Shown here: positions 15,808 to 25,710 of the stretch, piece by piece
How positions within the stretch are numbered: position 1 is the first letter of the stretch
Layout of the letters: every line of letters starts with the position of its first letter
Assembly (NCBI GenBank): GCA_003150315.1
Contig: QAML01000101.1
Coordinates: 68,623-103,832 of the forward strand
Source: Prevotellaceae bacterium
GTDB taxonomy: Bacteria > Bacteroidota > Bacteroidia > Bacteroidales > Bacteroidaceae
Length of the DNA stretch: 35,210 nucleotides
Direction of reading: 5' to 3'
Notes under the pieces: generated by a model
What the model was told of the DNA's origin: nothing
Database searches by the model: none
The model's input: the letters and a program-made list of their open reading frames with translations, nothing else
Program-made: the position numbers and the translations under genes

Positions 15808-16296
15808 ATGAAAAAGTTAAGCTACGTAGTGTCTGCGTTATTTGGCGTGGTTATCGCGGCATCGTTTTTTGTTTCGTGTTCGGAGGATTCTGGAGACAAT
15901 GTGTCTGTTCCCCGCTTTTCGGGAATAGAGTTTAGCAGGGAAACATTGTATGCCGGAGAAACCGTGAACGCAACAGCTGTTCAATACAAGAAAGGTAAAC
16001 GTTTGGATCGCACAACTTATATTTGGAGTTGCTCGAGTTCTGAAGCTGAAGTCAGTGGCGGTAAATCCGGTGTCTTTTATGATAGTGACAAAAGCGATCC
16101 TTCGTGCCAAGTAAAACTGCCGGAAACTCCCGGACGTTATACTTTGACGCTGAATGCAAGCTATAATGTATCAGGCAAAATAGGAAATTCCACCAAAACA
16201 GAGGATTTACAAGGACATACAACCGTTACTTACACAACGGCTCCCACAATTTGCAATGTACTTATCAAAAAGGAATTTGACGTAAAGGCTAAATAA
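15808..16296 (+). CDS. Small lipoprotein with Ig-like/PKD-like fold
   Basis: A 162-residue predicted lipoprotein. Residues 1-23 are a type II signal peptide ending in FFVSC, with Cys24 as the lipidation site followed by an acidic SEDSGDN stretch. The mature part looks like a single beta-sandwich of the Ig-like or PKD type: ETLYAGETVNATA, TYIWSCSSSEAEV and the final strand segment TPGRYTLTLNASYNV. No catalytic motif is visible. It ends four bases before the phosphohexomutase gene and shares its promoter, an unusual partnership of an envelope lipoprotein and a cytoplasmic sugar enzyme. The function is unknown. Confidence 0.82.
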   Translation: MKKLSYVVSALFGVVIAASFFVSCSEDSGDNVSVPRFSGIEFSRETLYAGETVNATAVQYKKGKRLDRTTYIWSCSSSEAEVSGGKSGVFYDSDKSDPSCQVKLPETPGRYTLTLNASYNVSGKIGNSTKTEDLQGHTTVTYTTAPTICNVLIKKEFDVKAK

Positions 16297-16300
16297 AGAA

Positions 16301-17686
16301 ATGACTCTTATAAAAAGTATATCGGGATTTAGAGGAACGATAGGCGGAAAGCCCGGAGATACTCTCAATCCGCTTGATATTGTAAAGTTTGTTTCTTCTT
16401 ATGCCACATTAAGGAGACAGGCTGTAAAAGCCGGAGCAAATAAGATTGTCGTTGGGCGGGATGCGAGAATTTCCGGACCAATGGTTTCAAAAGTTGTCTG
16501 CGGCACTCTTCTCGGATTGGGATATGATGTGGTGGACATCGGACTTGCTTCAACTCCAACCACAGAACTTGCTGTCATTATGGAGAAAGCCGATGGCGGA
16601 ATCATTATTACAGCGAGCCATAATCCTCGTCAGTGGAACGCTTTGAAGTTGCTAAACGAACATGGTGAATTTCTCGATAAAGACGAGGCTGCAGAAGTTG
16701 TAAAGGTTGCTGATATTGGTGATTTTTCCTATGCCGATGTGGATCATCTCGGTAAATACAAGGCTGATTCCTCGTATAATCAGAAACACATAGATTTGGT
16801 GAAGTCTTTGGAGCTGGTTGATGTTGAGGCTATAAGGAAAGCCAATTTCCGTGTGGCACTTGACACGGTGAACAGCGTAGGCGGTGTGATTTTACCCGAA
16901 CTTCTGAAACAGTTAGGCGTAGAAACTGTCAACGGTTTATACCTTGAACCAACCGGAGATTTCAAACATAATCCCGAACCTTTGGAAAAAAACCTCGGAG
17001 ATATAATGTCGCTCATGTCCAAAGGCGGGTATGACGTGGGATTTGTTGTTGATCCTGATGTAGACAGGCTTGCCCTCATAGACGAAAGGGGAAAGATGTA
17101 TGGCGAGGAATATACATTGGTAACGGTGGCTGATTATATTTTGCAGAACACCTCGGGAAATACGGTTTCAAACCTGTCTTCCACACGCGCATTAAGAGAT
17201 GTTACCGAAAAATACGGATGTAAATATACGCCTTCGGCGGTTGGTGAAGTGAATGTCGTTACCAAGATGAAAGAAGTGGGTGCTGTGATAGGCGGCGAAG
17301 GAAATGGCGGAGTCATTTACCCTGCTGCTCATTACGGACGCGATGCTTTGGTGGGGATAGCACTATTACTTACGTATTTTGCCAAACTCGGCAAGAGAAT
17401 TTCGGAAATTCGCAACATGTATCCGCATTATGAAATGGCAAAGAACAGGATTGATTTGAAAGAAGGCAGCAATCCGGATGCAATTCTTGCGAAGATGAAG
17501 GAAAAATACCAGGGAGATAATGTAACCACAATAGACGGAGTGAAAATAGACTTTGAAGATAAGTGGGTACATTTAAGAAAGAGCAATACTGAACCCATAA
17601 TTCGTGTTTACAGCGAGGCGCATACAGCAAAAGAGGCACAGGATTTGGGAGAACGATTCGTAAAAGAAATAGAATCTCTTTGTTGA
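16301..17686 (+). CDS. glmM: Phosphoglucosamine mutase / phosphohexomutase
   Basis: A complete alpha-D-phosphohexomutase of 461 residues. Most likely it converts glucosamine-6-phosphate to glucosamine-1-phosphate for cell-wall UDP-GlcNAc synthesis. All four family loops are present: the phosphoserine loop TASHNPRQWNALK with Ser106, the metal loop DPDVDRLA (251-257; three Asp), the sugar-specificity loop GGEGNGG (331-337), and the phosphate loop SNTEPIIR (428-435). The N-terminal ISGFRGTIGG is the GlmM-like opening seen in Bacteroidetes. A phosphomannomutase or phosphoglucomutase specificity cannot be excluded from motifs. It is translated four bases after the small lipoprotein. Confidence 0.9.
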   Translation: MTLIKSISGFRGTIGGKPGDTLNPLDIVKFVSSYATLRRQAVKAGANKIVVGRDARISGPMVSKVVCGTLLGLGYDVVDIGLASTPTTELAVIMEKADGGIIITASHNPRQWNALKLLNEHGEFLDKDEAAEVVKVADIGDFSYADVDHLGKYKADSSYNQKHIDLVKSLELVDVEAIRKANFRVALDTVNSVGGVILPELLKQLGVETVNGLYLEPTGDFKHNPEPLEKNLGDIMSLMSKGGYDVGFVVDPDVDRLALIDERGKMYGEEYTLVTVADYILQNTSGNTVSNLSSTRALRDVTEKYGCKYTPSAVGEVNVVTKMKEVGAVIGGEGNGGVIYPAAHYGRDALVGIALLLTYFAKLGKRISEIRNMYPHYEMAKNRIDLKEGSNPDAILAKMKEKYQGDNVTTIDGVKIDFEDKWVHLRKSNTEPIIRVYSEAHTAKEAQDLGERFVKEIESLC

Positions 17687-17999
17687 TAGTTGAATTAAAA
17701 CAGAAAAAGAAAACTATTTGACGGTTTGAAATCGTAAGTTGGTCTTTCGAATTTTATACGATTTGCGGACTATCAAAAAACATAAGGCATTTACAAAAAA
17801 ACACAAGGCACATATTTCAAAATATGTGCCTTATATTTTAAAATATATGCCTTGTATTTTTGACTGTTTTATATCTCTGAAATACAATAACTTTCAAAAG
17901 CGGGAAAACATGCATTATTGTCAAGAATACGTGCTGTGCTCCAAATAACAAACTGCAATGCAAAGGAGTTTTTCTGCAAGTATATGTTTGTAAGCGGAT
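17687..17999. other. 313-bp convergent intergenic region after glmM
   Basis: It contains repeat copy 5 (17775-17861) and otherwise AT-rich sequence. No separate hairpin terminator is visible for glmM, so the repeat's own stem and T-run may serve both convergent transcripts. Confidence 0.6.
17775..17861 (-). repeat. Intergenic AAGGC-box palindromic repeat, copy 5
   Basis: Read on the minus strand it has the same layout as copy 3: two boxes, inversion, two boxes. The central stem AAGGCACATATTT...GTGCCTT is followed by T-runs on both outer sides. Confidence 0.9.
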
Positions 18000-19217
18000 T
18001 CACTCAGTTTTATTTTTGGATTTACAACTTTTTGTTTTGCTTGTAAGCCATTTTCTAATGGGCATGTCATAGAAACGCAGGCACAACCATGCAAGAATTA
18101 TGCTTGCAATCACCACGACAACGGCTACATGCCATGTTTCGGCAAATGTGTATTGTTTTGTTTTTATCAGCCACATGTAAAAAGCGTACATCAGCGGATA
18201 GTGTACTATATATAGTGGAAAAGATATGTCTCCGAGGAAACGGCATACCTTAGTCGAAACCGCATCTGTGGTTTTTCCGAAGCCGCAAACCATACAATCA
18301 AAGGAAATATCCCAATGATACACACAGCTTCAAACACTCCGTTCCAACAGAAGTTCGTGTCGCCGGCGATGAACGGTACATGGAACAAAACGAGCAGTAC
18401 AATTGCACAGATCCAAAAGGCTGCACGTGCATTAGACGCGGGTTTGAAAACACGCGAAAGGAGTATGCCCATTGTGAACGGGCATAGCATGCGCAGTGAA
18501 CCGCCTATGACATTTACACTGTCAATTGTCCAACCCACGCCAATGGACCCGTTAATCCGATTGATTGGTTATGGCAAACCATGCAAGGGCACAACACAAC
18601 AGAAATGAAAGAAAAGCAAGGATTTTTGTGGGAAGTTTTCTGATTATAAAAGCATATATAATGTTGCCTAAATATTCAAAGAACAGCGACCAGCAAGGTC
18701 CGTTGAAAGGGAACATTTCTCCGTTGCCACGTACTTCACGCGGCATTCCCGGCAATGCGGGAATCATGAGACATGAGCATATAAATGCGAGGAAAGTCAT
18801 GGATAATGTTGATGTTGTCCCGTCCCAGCGTTCCATTCCTGTTAAAAGAAAAGATATAAGACCGATTGTCGCTCCCATTACAACCATTGGGTGGAGTCGT
18901 ATGAGGCGACGGCGGAAGAAACCACCTAATGTAAGCGTTTTTCCCCAGCGATCATCGTAAGCATATCCTATTACAAAACCGGAAAGGATGAAGAAAAAAT
19001 CTACGGCAAGATAACCGTGGTTTATGAAATCTATTGTCGGTTTACCACCGGCAAATTGAAAACCTTCAAAAATGTGATACCACACAACAAGAAAGGCTGC
19101 CACGCCTCTCAATCCGTCAAGAAGTGGATAATGAGGCTTTGAATCAGAAAATTGCACCGTTTGTATTTTTATCGATGTGGAACTAATTTTACATAAAGTC
19201 GTGTTGCTGCTTCTCAA
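18000..19217 (-). pseudogene. Acyltransferase 3 family (OafA/YrhL-like), broken by two frameshifts
   Basis: The remains of a membrane-bound O-acyltransferase of the acyltransferase 3 family, which O-acetylates surface sugars. The first part (221 codons from 19217) has the family opening LLDGLRGVAAFLVVWYHIFEGF, then FFFILSGFVIGYAYDDR and RRLIRLHP. It ends at a stop near 18552. The frame continues in another register (GWTIDSVNVIGGSLRMLCPF) after a tandem GATT-GATT at 18559-18566, which reads as a 4-bp duplication. It returns to the first register near 18277-18279, where one base appears missing beside an A/T run; LGDISFPLYIVHYP and the C-terminus follow. Joined, the protein would be about 405 residues with roughly ten helices. 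Its start overlaps the end of the galactosidase gene by 29 bp. Sequencing error is an alternative to true decay. Confidence 0.85.
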
Positions 19218-21825
19218 CTTCTTTCAAACGTTCTTTTGAAACGGAATTGTCATCGTTGTCAACTGTTCCGTGAGTTTTTTGAACTGGCGTCTTTGGCATT
19301 GCTTTCAATTCGTTTTCGTCCATAACCAATGGAACGCTCGGCTTTACGGTTTTTATTTCTATCGTTCCGTCTATTGGAGTAGCTTTTCCTTTCCAAACAA
19401 CCGACGCTCGAATTTTTATTGTGCCCGGTTCTGTTGTGCTGCGGACTATGATAGGTGCTGTGCCCCATTGCACGTCGCGAGGATTGGTAAATGTGCCTTC
19501 TTCCGTTACCAAAGTACCGGGACCTTCGATGTTGAATATAACCTTTTGATTGCTTAAACGTTTAATTGTGCCGTAATCATCGCTAACGGAAGCAACAATC
19601 GTCATAAGATCAGAACCGTCCGCAATCATTTCCATGCCTTCATTGTCGGCGTTGAGTACAAGTTTCGTAGGACGGCGTGCGGGTCTGACTTTGTGCGTGG
19701 CAACAACCTTACCGTCAATAATACCTTCCGCAAGTAAATAAGATTCTCCAGCTTTGTTGTTCATGGCAAGCGTCTTGTCGTCAACAAAATGGAAAACGTC
19801 CTTGAAAACTATGATAGGCGAGGGCATGCCTTTGGAATCTTTCTTCTTAACATAATTGTATGTCTTTCCTTTTGCGGCATAAGTCAACCTTACTTCGTCG
19901 CAGTTGCTGTAAACAGTGATGTCGGACGGAGAGAACGGGGTAAGCGAATTGGCAATATAGACCATGGGACCGCTTTCTGCTATAAGATTTTCATTCTTTT
20001 GTGGAGATCTTTGTGCACAAAACATATAATAGGAAAGTTTAGGCTGACGAAAATAATCCATAATGCCTCCGTAGAAAGGATCGGGGTGATATCCGCGCTG
20101 ATGATCGAAAGAATGCCACAAACATCCGCCTACATGTTGGCGGCTTAAGCTATATAAAACGTCGTATGTAGTATATGGATAATCCAAATGGGCGTAAGTT
20201 TCAGCCTGAACGAGCATTGGCACTTCTCCCCAGGCACGACTTACACGGCTTGGGGAATTTTGTGCGTTCCAATCGTCAGGATTATCTCCCCATTCGCGTG
20301 TAAAGTATGTTTTCTTGGGGTCTAATTTTTTTATGGAGTATTCTGCTTCGCCGCCTATGGGATGTGTGAACTGTATGTCGTAGTTTTCGTTGCCGTTAGC
20401 GGTAAGGTCGCAGGCACAATAGCAGGAAGAGTATGGGTATTCCTCATGTACTATGTCCTTTACCTTTTTTGCGAAATCATCGGGATACCATGTTTCGTTC
20501 AGAATCGGTTCCCAAAGCCATACAGATGGGCGATTGCGGTCTCTGCGTACCATGTTGCGTATGTCGCGATACACATAGTTTGCGAATTATGGCTCGTTGT
20601 TCCAAAATTGCCAGCCGGGTGTGTTTATAATAACAAACAAGCCCAGTTCATCACAGGCATCCATGAACGCAGGGTCCTGTGGATAATGTGCGTTTCGTAT
20701 TACGCGCAATCCTGCATCGCGAAGTTTTTTTGCGTCACGCCAATGCAGACTGTTTGACAAGGCATTTCCTATAACGGCATAGTCTTGGTGGCGGTTTGCT
20801 CCTATGAGAGGCTCGGGGTAAGGTTTGCCGTTAAGCCAAAAACCTTCGGCTCCCTTAAACTCAAAACTCCTTATTCCTATTCTTTGATAGAATCCGTCAA
20901 CGGTTTTCCCTTTGTTGTCTTTAACGAGTACGTTCAGTTTGTAAAGATACGGGTCATCGGGTGACCATAAATGTGCTTTTTTCACGGTGCGTTTGGTAGA
21001 AACCGTCTGAGAACTTCCGGAATTAATAGCCAAAGGCATTGCGAATGAAGCAACTTTGTTTCCCGTTTTGTCTATAAGCTCATATTGTACTTTGCCTTTG
21101 AAATTTTTTGCGGCAGCATTGCGTATATTGGCGTTTAGTATTATGTCTGCGGATTTTTCGGATACATTGTCGTAAGCAACAAACAGTCCGCCTCCGGCAA
21201 CAATGTCTTCTTCATTCGGATCGGTAATGAAAACGCTGCCATGCTTTACCAGCCAGCAGTCGCGATATATGCCTCCCGCATAAGTGAAATCGAGAACGTC
21301 CTGAAATTTTCCGGGAGGATATGAGGCATCATCGCTATTGTCGGAAACAACTGTAATTACGTTGTCCTCATTGTATTTCAATTCGTTTGTTACATCGATT
21401 ATTACAGGTAGATAACCTCCTTTTTGTTCCTTAAGAAGCTTTCCGTTTATCCATACTTTCGATTTTCCCATTATGGCTTCGAAATACAAAGAGAGACGGC
21501 TCCCACGCCATGAATCTTGAGGCTTGAAATGTTTTCTGTACCACGTTTCTCCTTGAAAATTTACACAGCCGCTTCCTTCGCTTGGCAGCAATTCCGTGCC
21601 ATCGGGAAGCGAACAAACTTTCCAGTCTTTGTCGTTGAAATCTTCTTTCTCGGCACCTTTCACATGACCTTTGTGCATTCTCCATGCTGGATTCATAGAG
21701 AAAACTTCGCGTCCCGTATTGGATAACTGGAAAAAGCCGGCGGTGGAAAACTTGGGCTGATAGTTGGCATGGATACTTAATATTATGGCGAAGACCATGC
21801 TCATAAATGAGAATATCTTTTTCAT
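19189..21825 (-). pseudogene. Secreted GH2 beta-galactosidase interrupted by an in-frame stop
   Basis: A glycoside hydrolase family 2 enzyme, probably a periplasmic beta-galactosidase acting on glycan galactosides. A signal peptide (MKKIFSFMSMVFAIILSIHA) is followed by the sugar-binding jelly-roll domain (WYRKHF, LYFEAIMGKSKVWING, GGYLPVIIDVT), the Ig-like domain, and the TIM barrel start with RNAHYPQDPAFMDACDELG. A TAA at 20587-20589 (codon 413) stops translation just after WQFWNNEP. The same frame then resumes without loss: FANYVYRDIRNMVRRDRNRPSVWLWEP. The likely acid/base Glu (in ILNETW, about residue 444) and the candidate nucleophile in TREWGD (about 511) lie beyond the stop, so the short product would be inactive. 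A single base change could restore it. The full frame would be 878 codons. Confidence 0.88.
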
Positions 21826-21860
21826 CTGTTTCTTTTTGATTTGTTTTCTGTGTAAAATTA

Positions 21861-21868
21861 CAAAAATA
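21861..21868 (-). promoter_or_regulatory. Putative -7 box for the GH2 galactosidase gene
   Basis: The minus strand reads TATTTTTG, matching TAnnTTTG, 36 bp before the start codon. The match is AT-rich and could arise by chance. Confidence 0.35.
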
Positions 21869-21977
21869 ACATGTTATATAAAGCAGTTTGCATGTTTTTG
21901 TTATGTTTTTGTGGCTCGTGGATGCTTCCGAAGTGAATGCGACTATGCATATAATCAGAGCAATATGCAGACCTTGG

Positions 21978-22063
21978 AAAACATATAAGGCACTTAACAA
22001 AAAATACAAGGCATATATTTTAAAATATGTGCCTTATGTTTTAAAATAAGAGCCTTGTATTTT
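21978..22063 (-). repeat. Intergenic AAGGC-box palindromic repeat, copy 6
   Basis: Four boxes with the inversion in the middle, in the same orientation as copy 5. The inner stem is less perfect than in other copies (AAGGCATAT opposite ATGTGCCTT), so this copy has drifted. Confidence 0.88.
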
Positions 22064-22234
22064 GGACTGTTGTATATATGTGTAATTCAATGCTTTACAA
22101 AAAGGGTTTTATGCACTCGGAAAGAGTGTCTTTTTGCATATTTATAAATGCAACTTTGAGTATGAAAAGAAGTAGATGGCTTGAGGCGGCTTATTATTCC
22201 GTCAGTAATTTCGTAACGAGACGAATAGAAGTTT

Positions 22235-23446
22235 CTATATGGAATCTTTCAAATTTATTATCTCGTGTTTTCCGCCGGTAAACCTGTTTCGATGGTGAGA
22301 CTGCTGTGGCGTAAACGGCGATATTGACACGTTGTCGGTTAATGTGGCAACTGCTTTTCCGCCTCTGTATTTTCCCCAACGAAGCATGATAGATTCGACA
22401 TAATTATAGGTTTCACTGCCAATCATAAAGCCGTATTTAACCACGGGATCGTTATAATATTGTGGCTTGTCAAGATTTCGGATAAAGAAACTCACGTCGT
22501 TGTAACTTGTAGGCGACTTCCCATATTTCTTTGCAAGGTTCATGGCATCACGAATATGGCGCGGTCCTCCGTTATATGCCGCAAGAACAAAACGAATCCT
22601 GTCAATGCGGTTTCTGACATCATTGAAACTTCCATGCAATCTTTTCAAATAGCGGCACCCTGCGTCAATGTTTTCCTTAGGATCGTAAATGTTTTTTATT
22701 CCGAGGCTTGCCGCCGTGGACGGAATGATTTGCATAAGTCCTTTCGCACCTGCCCATGAAACGGCATTGGGGTCGAATCCTGATTCCTGATAACATTGCG
22801 CCGCTATAAGCCGCCAGTCCCAACCAATGTGGCGACTGCCTTTCATGAACTCTGCATCGTATTGTGAAATAATGCCCTTGCTACGGGAAATATATGGGGC
22901 TCTGACGTGGCGTTTCACCATTGTAATGCCGAAACTGCCGCTCTCTTTTTTGTTTATGTACTTTTCCATGCCGGGCTTGTACCAAGAGTTTAGAGCAGCG
23001 GCAAGTTCCGGTTGGTCTTTTCTCACTGCCCATCCGAAAGCATCGGCACCTTTGGGCTTGCCCATGCCGCATATTATTAATTTATGTGTGTCTGCGAATT
23101 TCTTTGTCAGAGGCGATAGAATGATGTCGGCTTCGCCAGATTTCAACATCTTTATCATAGCAGCCGTGTCGCTTGCCGTTTCCACTCTTACGCCCATGCC
23201 TTCGCCTTTTGCGAAATTTTGAAGCATTTCATAGGCGATACCAGTTTCTTTACCGTGATAATCGTAATAAGTATTGCGCCCGTACATTGTAACAGCTATG
23301 ATTTCGCCCGATTCTTCTATCTCGTCAAGATCATAGTGCGTGTTTTGATTCGTAGCTTCTTGCTTTTTCTGTTGCACATTGTCGTTCTTACCGCCACAGG
23401 AAAGTATGGCTGCAAACAACAGTATATATATAATGTATCGAAACAC
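22235..23446 (-). CDS. mltF: Lytic transglycosylase lipoprotein, MltF-like
   Basis: A 403-residue lipoprotein that cleaves peptidoglycan glycan strands to form 1,6-anhydro-MurNAc ends. The signal peptide ends in AILSC with Cys17 lipidated. Residues about 45-190 are a periplasmic solute-binding (SBP_bac_3-like) domain, with GIAYEMLQNFAK and GEADIILSPLTK. Residues about 205-350 are a family 1 SLT domain. The catalytic glutamate is Glu221 in CYQESGFDP, followed by AGAKGLMQIIPSTA and the later AAYNGGPRHIRDA. This two-domain order defines MltF. It diverges from rpsA, each with an almost identical -7 box. Confidence 0.93.
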   Translation of the reverse strand: MFRYIIYILLFAAILSCGGKNDNVQQKKQEATNQNTHYDLDEIEESGEIIAVTMYGRNTYYDYHGKETGIAYEMLQNFAKGEGMGVRVETASDTAAMIKMLKSGEADIILSPLTKKFADTHKLIICGMGKPKGADAFGWAVRKDQPELAAALNSWYKPGMEKYINKKESGSFGITMVKRHVRAPYISRSKGIISQYDAEFMKGSRHIGWDWRLIAAQCYQESGFDPNAVSWAGAKGLMQIIPSTAASLGIKNIYDPKENIDAGCRYLKRLHGSFNDVRNRIDRIRFVLAAYNGGPRHIRDAMNLAKKYGKSPTSYNDVSFFIRNLDKPQYYNDPVVKYGFMIGSETYNYVESIMLRWGKYRGGKAVATLTDNVSISPFTPQQSHHRNRFTGGKHEIINLKDSI

Positions 23447-23471
23447 GCTTGAAATGCCTTTTTTGATAACG

Positions 23472-23479
23472 CAAAGTTA
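23472..23479 (-). promoter_or_regulatory. Putative -7 box for the mltF-like gene
   Basis: The minus strand reads TAACTTTG within GCTAACTTTGCG, 26 bp before the start codon. The core is the same as that for rpsA on the opposite strand. Confidence 0.5.
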
Positions 23480-23584
23480 GCATATTCGGCGGATATCGCA
23501 TAAAACAAGTAATTTTTGCGTGAAATATATTCCTGTGAAGCACAAAAAACTATTGATAATATGAATGATATGAAATAAAATGCC

Positions 23585-23592
23585 TAACTTTG
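23585..23592 (+). promoter_or_regulatory. Putative -7 box for rpsA
   Basis: TAACTTTG within CCTAACTTTGCG, an exact TAnnTTTG match. The predicted leader before the chosen start at 23663 is about 65 nt. Confidence 0.5.
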
Positions 23593-23662
23593 CGACCGCA
23601 TTAAGCCATGCGAGATGCAAAACATAAAGTCTAACATGTTTAATAAACAACAAACAAAACAA

Positions 23663-25435
23663 ATGGAAGAAATCAAAAACACTCCGCTCGAAAACTTCGA
23701 TTGGGATGCCTATGAGAACGGCACGGTAGAAACCGCCGCTCAGAAAGAAGACCAAGAGAAAGCCTACGACCAGACACTAAACAAGGTTAGTGAGCACGAA
23801 GTTGTAGAAGGCAAAATTATTGCTCTTGACAAACGTCAGGCTATTGTAGATATAGGTTACAAAAGCGACGGCGTAATTCCCATCAGCGACTTTCGTTACA
23901 ATCCCGATGTAAAAGTTGGTGATGTAGTAGAAGTTTATATAGAAAGTTTGGAGGATAAGAAAGGTCAGCTTCTTCTTTCTCATAAGAAAGCTCGTGCTCT
24001 CAAGGCCTGGGATCGCGTTAATCAGGCTCTCGATGACAAAGAAGTTATACAAGGCTATATTAAGAGTCGTACCAAAGGCGGCATGATCGTAGATGTATTC
24101 GGCATCGAAGCATTCTTGCCCGGCTCGCAAATTGACGTGAAACCTATTCGCGACTACGATGTATTTGTTGGAAAGACAATGGAATTCCAAGTTGTTAAAA
24201 TCAATCAGGAATATCGTAACGTTATAGTTTCACATAAGGCACTTATCGAGGCAGAACTCGAAGCCCAGAAGAAAGAAATCATCAGCAAACTCCAGAAAGG
24301 TCAGGTACTCGAGGGTATTGTTAAGAATATTACCTCGTACGGCGTATTCATTGACTTGGGTGGTGTTGACGGTCTCATACATATCACAGATCTTTCCTGG
24401 GGTCGCGTTAACGATCCCCATGATTTCGTTGAAATCGGTCAGAAACTCAATGTTGTTATCCTTGACTTTGATGATGAGAAGAAGCGTATTGCTCTCGGTT
24501 TGAAGCAACTCACTCCGCATCCTTGGGATTCTCTTGACGAAAACCTCAAAGTTGGCGATCATGTAAAGGGTAAGGTTATAGTTCTTGCAGATTATGGTGC
24601 ATTTGTAGAGATAGCTCCGGGTGTTGAAGGACTTATTCACGTAAGTGAAATGAGTTGGAGTCAACATCTTCGTTCTGCACAGGATTTCCTCAAGGTCGGT
24701 GATGAAGTAGAGGCTGTTATTCTTTCGCTTAATCGCGAGGAACGTAAAATGTCTCTCGGCTTGAAACAACTCAAGGAGGATCCTTGGAAAGACATCGAAG
24801 CAAAGTATCCTGTAGGAAGCAAGCATACTGCAAAAGTTCGCAACTTCACCAATTTCGGCGTGTTTGTTGAACTCGAAGAAGGCATAGACGGTCTTATACA
24901 TATTTCAGATCTTTCATGGACAAAGAAGATCAAACATCCGTCAGAGTTTACTCAGATTGGTGCGGACATAGATGTTGTTGTTCTTGAAATAGATACAGAA
25001 AATCGTCGTCTTAGCCTTGGACACAAGCAGCTTGAAGACAATCCTTGGGATGTGTTTGAGACAGTGTTCACCGTAGGTTCTGTTCACGAAGGAACAATTG
25101 TAAATCTCATGGACAAAGGTGCTACCGTTCAGCTCGAATATGGTGTTGAAGGTTTCGTAACTCCTAAACATCTCACCAAAGAAGACGGCTCAAAGGCTAA
25201 GCTTAACGAGAAACTTCCGTTCAAGGTTATAGAATTCAACAAAGACAGCCACCGTATTATTCTTTCTCACAGCCGTACATTCGAAGAGAATGCACACGAG
25301 GAGAAACAGCATAACAATGTAAAGGCTCCAAAGAAAGATGACAATGTTCAGATAAAGAATCAGGCTGCAGCCAACTCTCTCGGCGACAATGACACACTTG
25401 CAGCATTGAAAGCTAAGATGGAAAAAGGCGAGTAA
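23663..25435 (+). CDS. rpsA: Ribosomal protein bS1, six S1 domains
   Basis: The mRNA-binding ribosomal protein S1, 590 residues from the chosen start. Six S1/OB domains follow an acidic N-terminal segment (MEEIKNTPLENFDWDAYENG). They begin near residues 45, 125, 210, 295, 380 and 470; the central ones show the classic pattern YGVFIDLGGVDGLIHITDLSW, split here by domain, and LGLKQLxxxPW linkers. The C-terminal 50 residues are polar and low in structure. The frame is open upstream to 23615, but the start at 23663 gives the family N-terminus. The gene has its own promoter and a strong terminator 29 bp after the stop. Confidence 0.96.
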   Translation: MEEIKNTPLENFDWDAYENGTVETAAQKEDQEKAYDQTLNKVSEHEVVEGKIIALDKRQAIVDIGYKSDGVIPISDFRYNPDVKVGDVVEVYIESLEDKKGQLLLSHKKARALKAWDRVNQALDDKEVIQGYIKSRTKGGMIVDVFGIEAFLPGSQIDVKPIRDYDVFVGKTMEFQVVKINQEYRNVIVSHKALIEAELEAQKKEIISKLQKGQVLEGIVKNITSYGVFIDLGGVDGLIHITDLSWGRVNDPHDFVEIGQKLNVVILDFDDEKKRIALGLKQLTPHPWDSLDENLKVGDHVKGKVIVLADYGAFVEIAPGVEGLIHVSEMSWSQHLRSAQDFLKVGDEVEAVILSLNREERKMSLGLKQLKEDPWKDIEAKYPVGSKHTAKVRNFTNFGVFVELEEGIDGLIHISDLSWTKKIKHPSEFTQIGADIDVVVLEIDTENRRLSLGHKQLEDNPWDVFETVFTVGSVHEGTIVNLMDKGATVQLEYGVEGFVTPKHLTKEDGSKAKLNEKLPFKVIEFNKDSHRIILSHSRTFEENAHEEKQHNNVKAPKKDDNVQIKNQAAANSLGDNDTLAALKAKMEKGE

Positions 25436-25464
25436 TTTTCGAGCGAAATAAAAAATACATAACG

Positions 25465-25501
25465 AGTGTCAGGACAATAAATTAGTCCTGACACTTTTTT
25501 A
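25465..25501 (+). terminator. Intrinsic terminator after rpsA
   Basis: A perfect 11-bp stem (25465-25475 with 25485-25495) with a 9-nt loop leads directly into a run of T residues. Confidence 0.92.
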
Positions 25502-25710
25502 TATATACGGGCTAAATATAAAGAAGTAAGCCATATAAAAGAAACGTAGAATAAGCAGTTAGGTAATGATATGGTATAAATACTTAAGAATTAAAAGAAA
25601 ATGTGCTTGTATTTAATGTGATACATTATATATGAAGCGCGGCTTTGTTTATCATATATCCTATGTGCCGAATGCGGTATATAATGACGAAAAATAATAT
25701 ATAGGGAATG

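Larger units (their letters stand above)
21826..22234. other. 409-bp intergenic region between the mltF-like gene and the galactosidase gene
   Basis: Both flanking genes are on the minus strand. The region holds repeat copy 6 (21978-22063) and a weak galactosidase promoter. No G+C-rich terminator is seen after the mltF-like gene. Short frames here are not convincing. Confidence 0.6.

Noticed and set aside
18565..18960. 131-residue plus-strand frame inside the broken acyltransferase
   Set aside because: It is an antisense shadow of the conserved N-terminal half of the acyltransferase.
22078..22281. 67-residue plus-strand frame near the mltF-like 3' end
   Set aside because: It runs antisense into the mltF-like gene and resembles no known protein.
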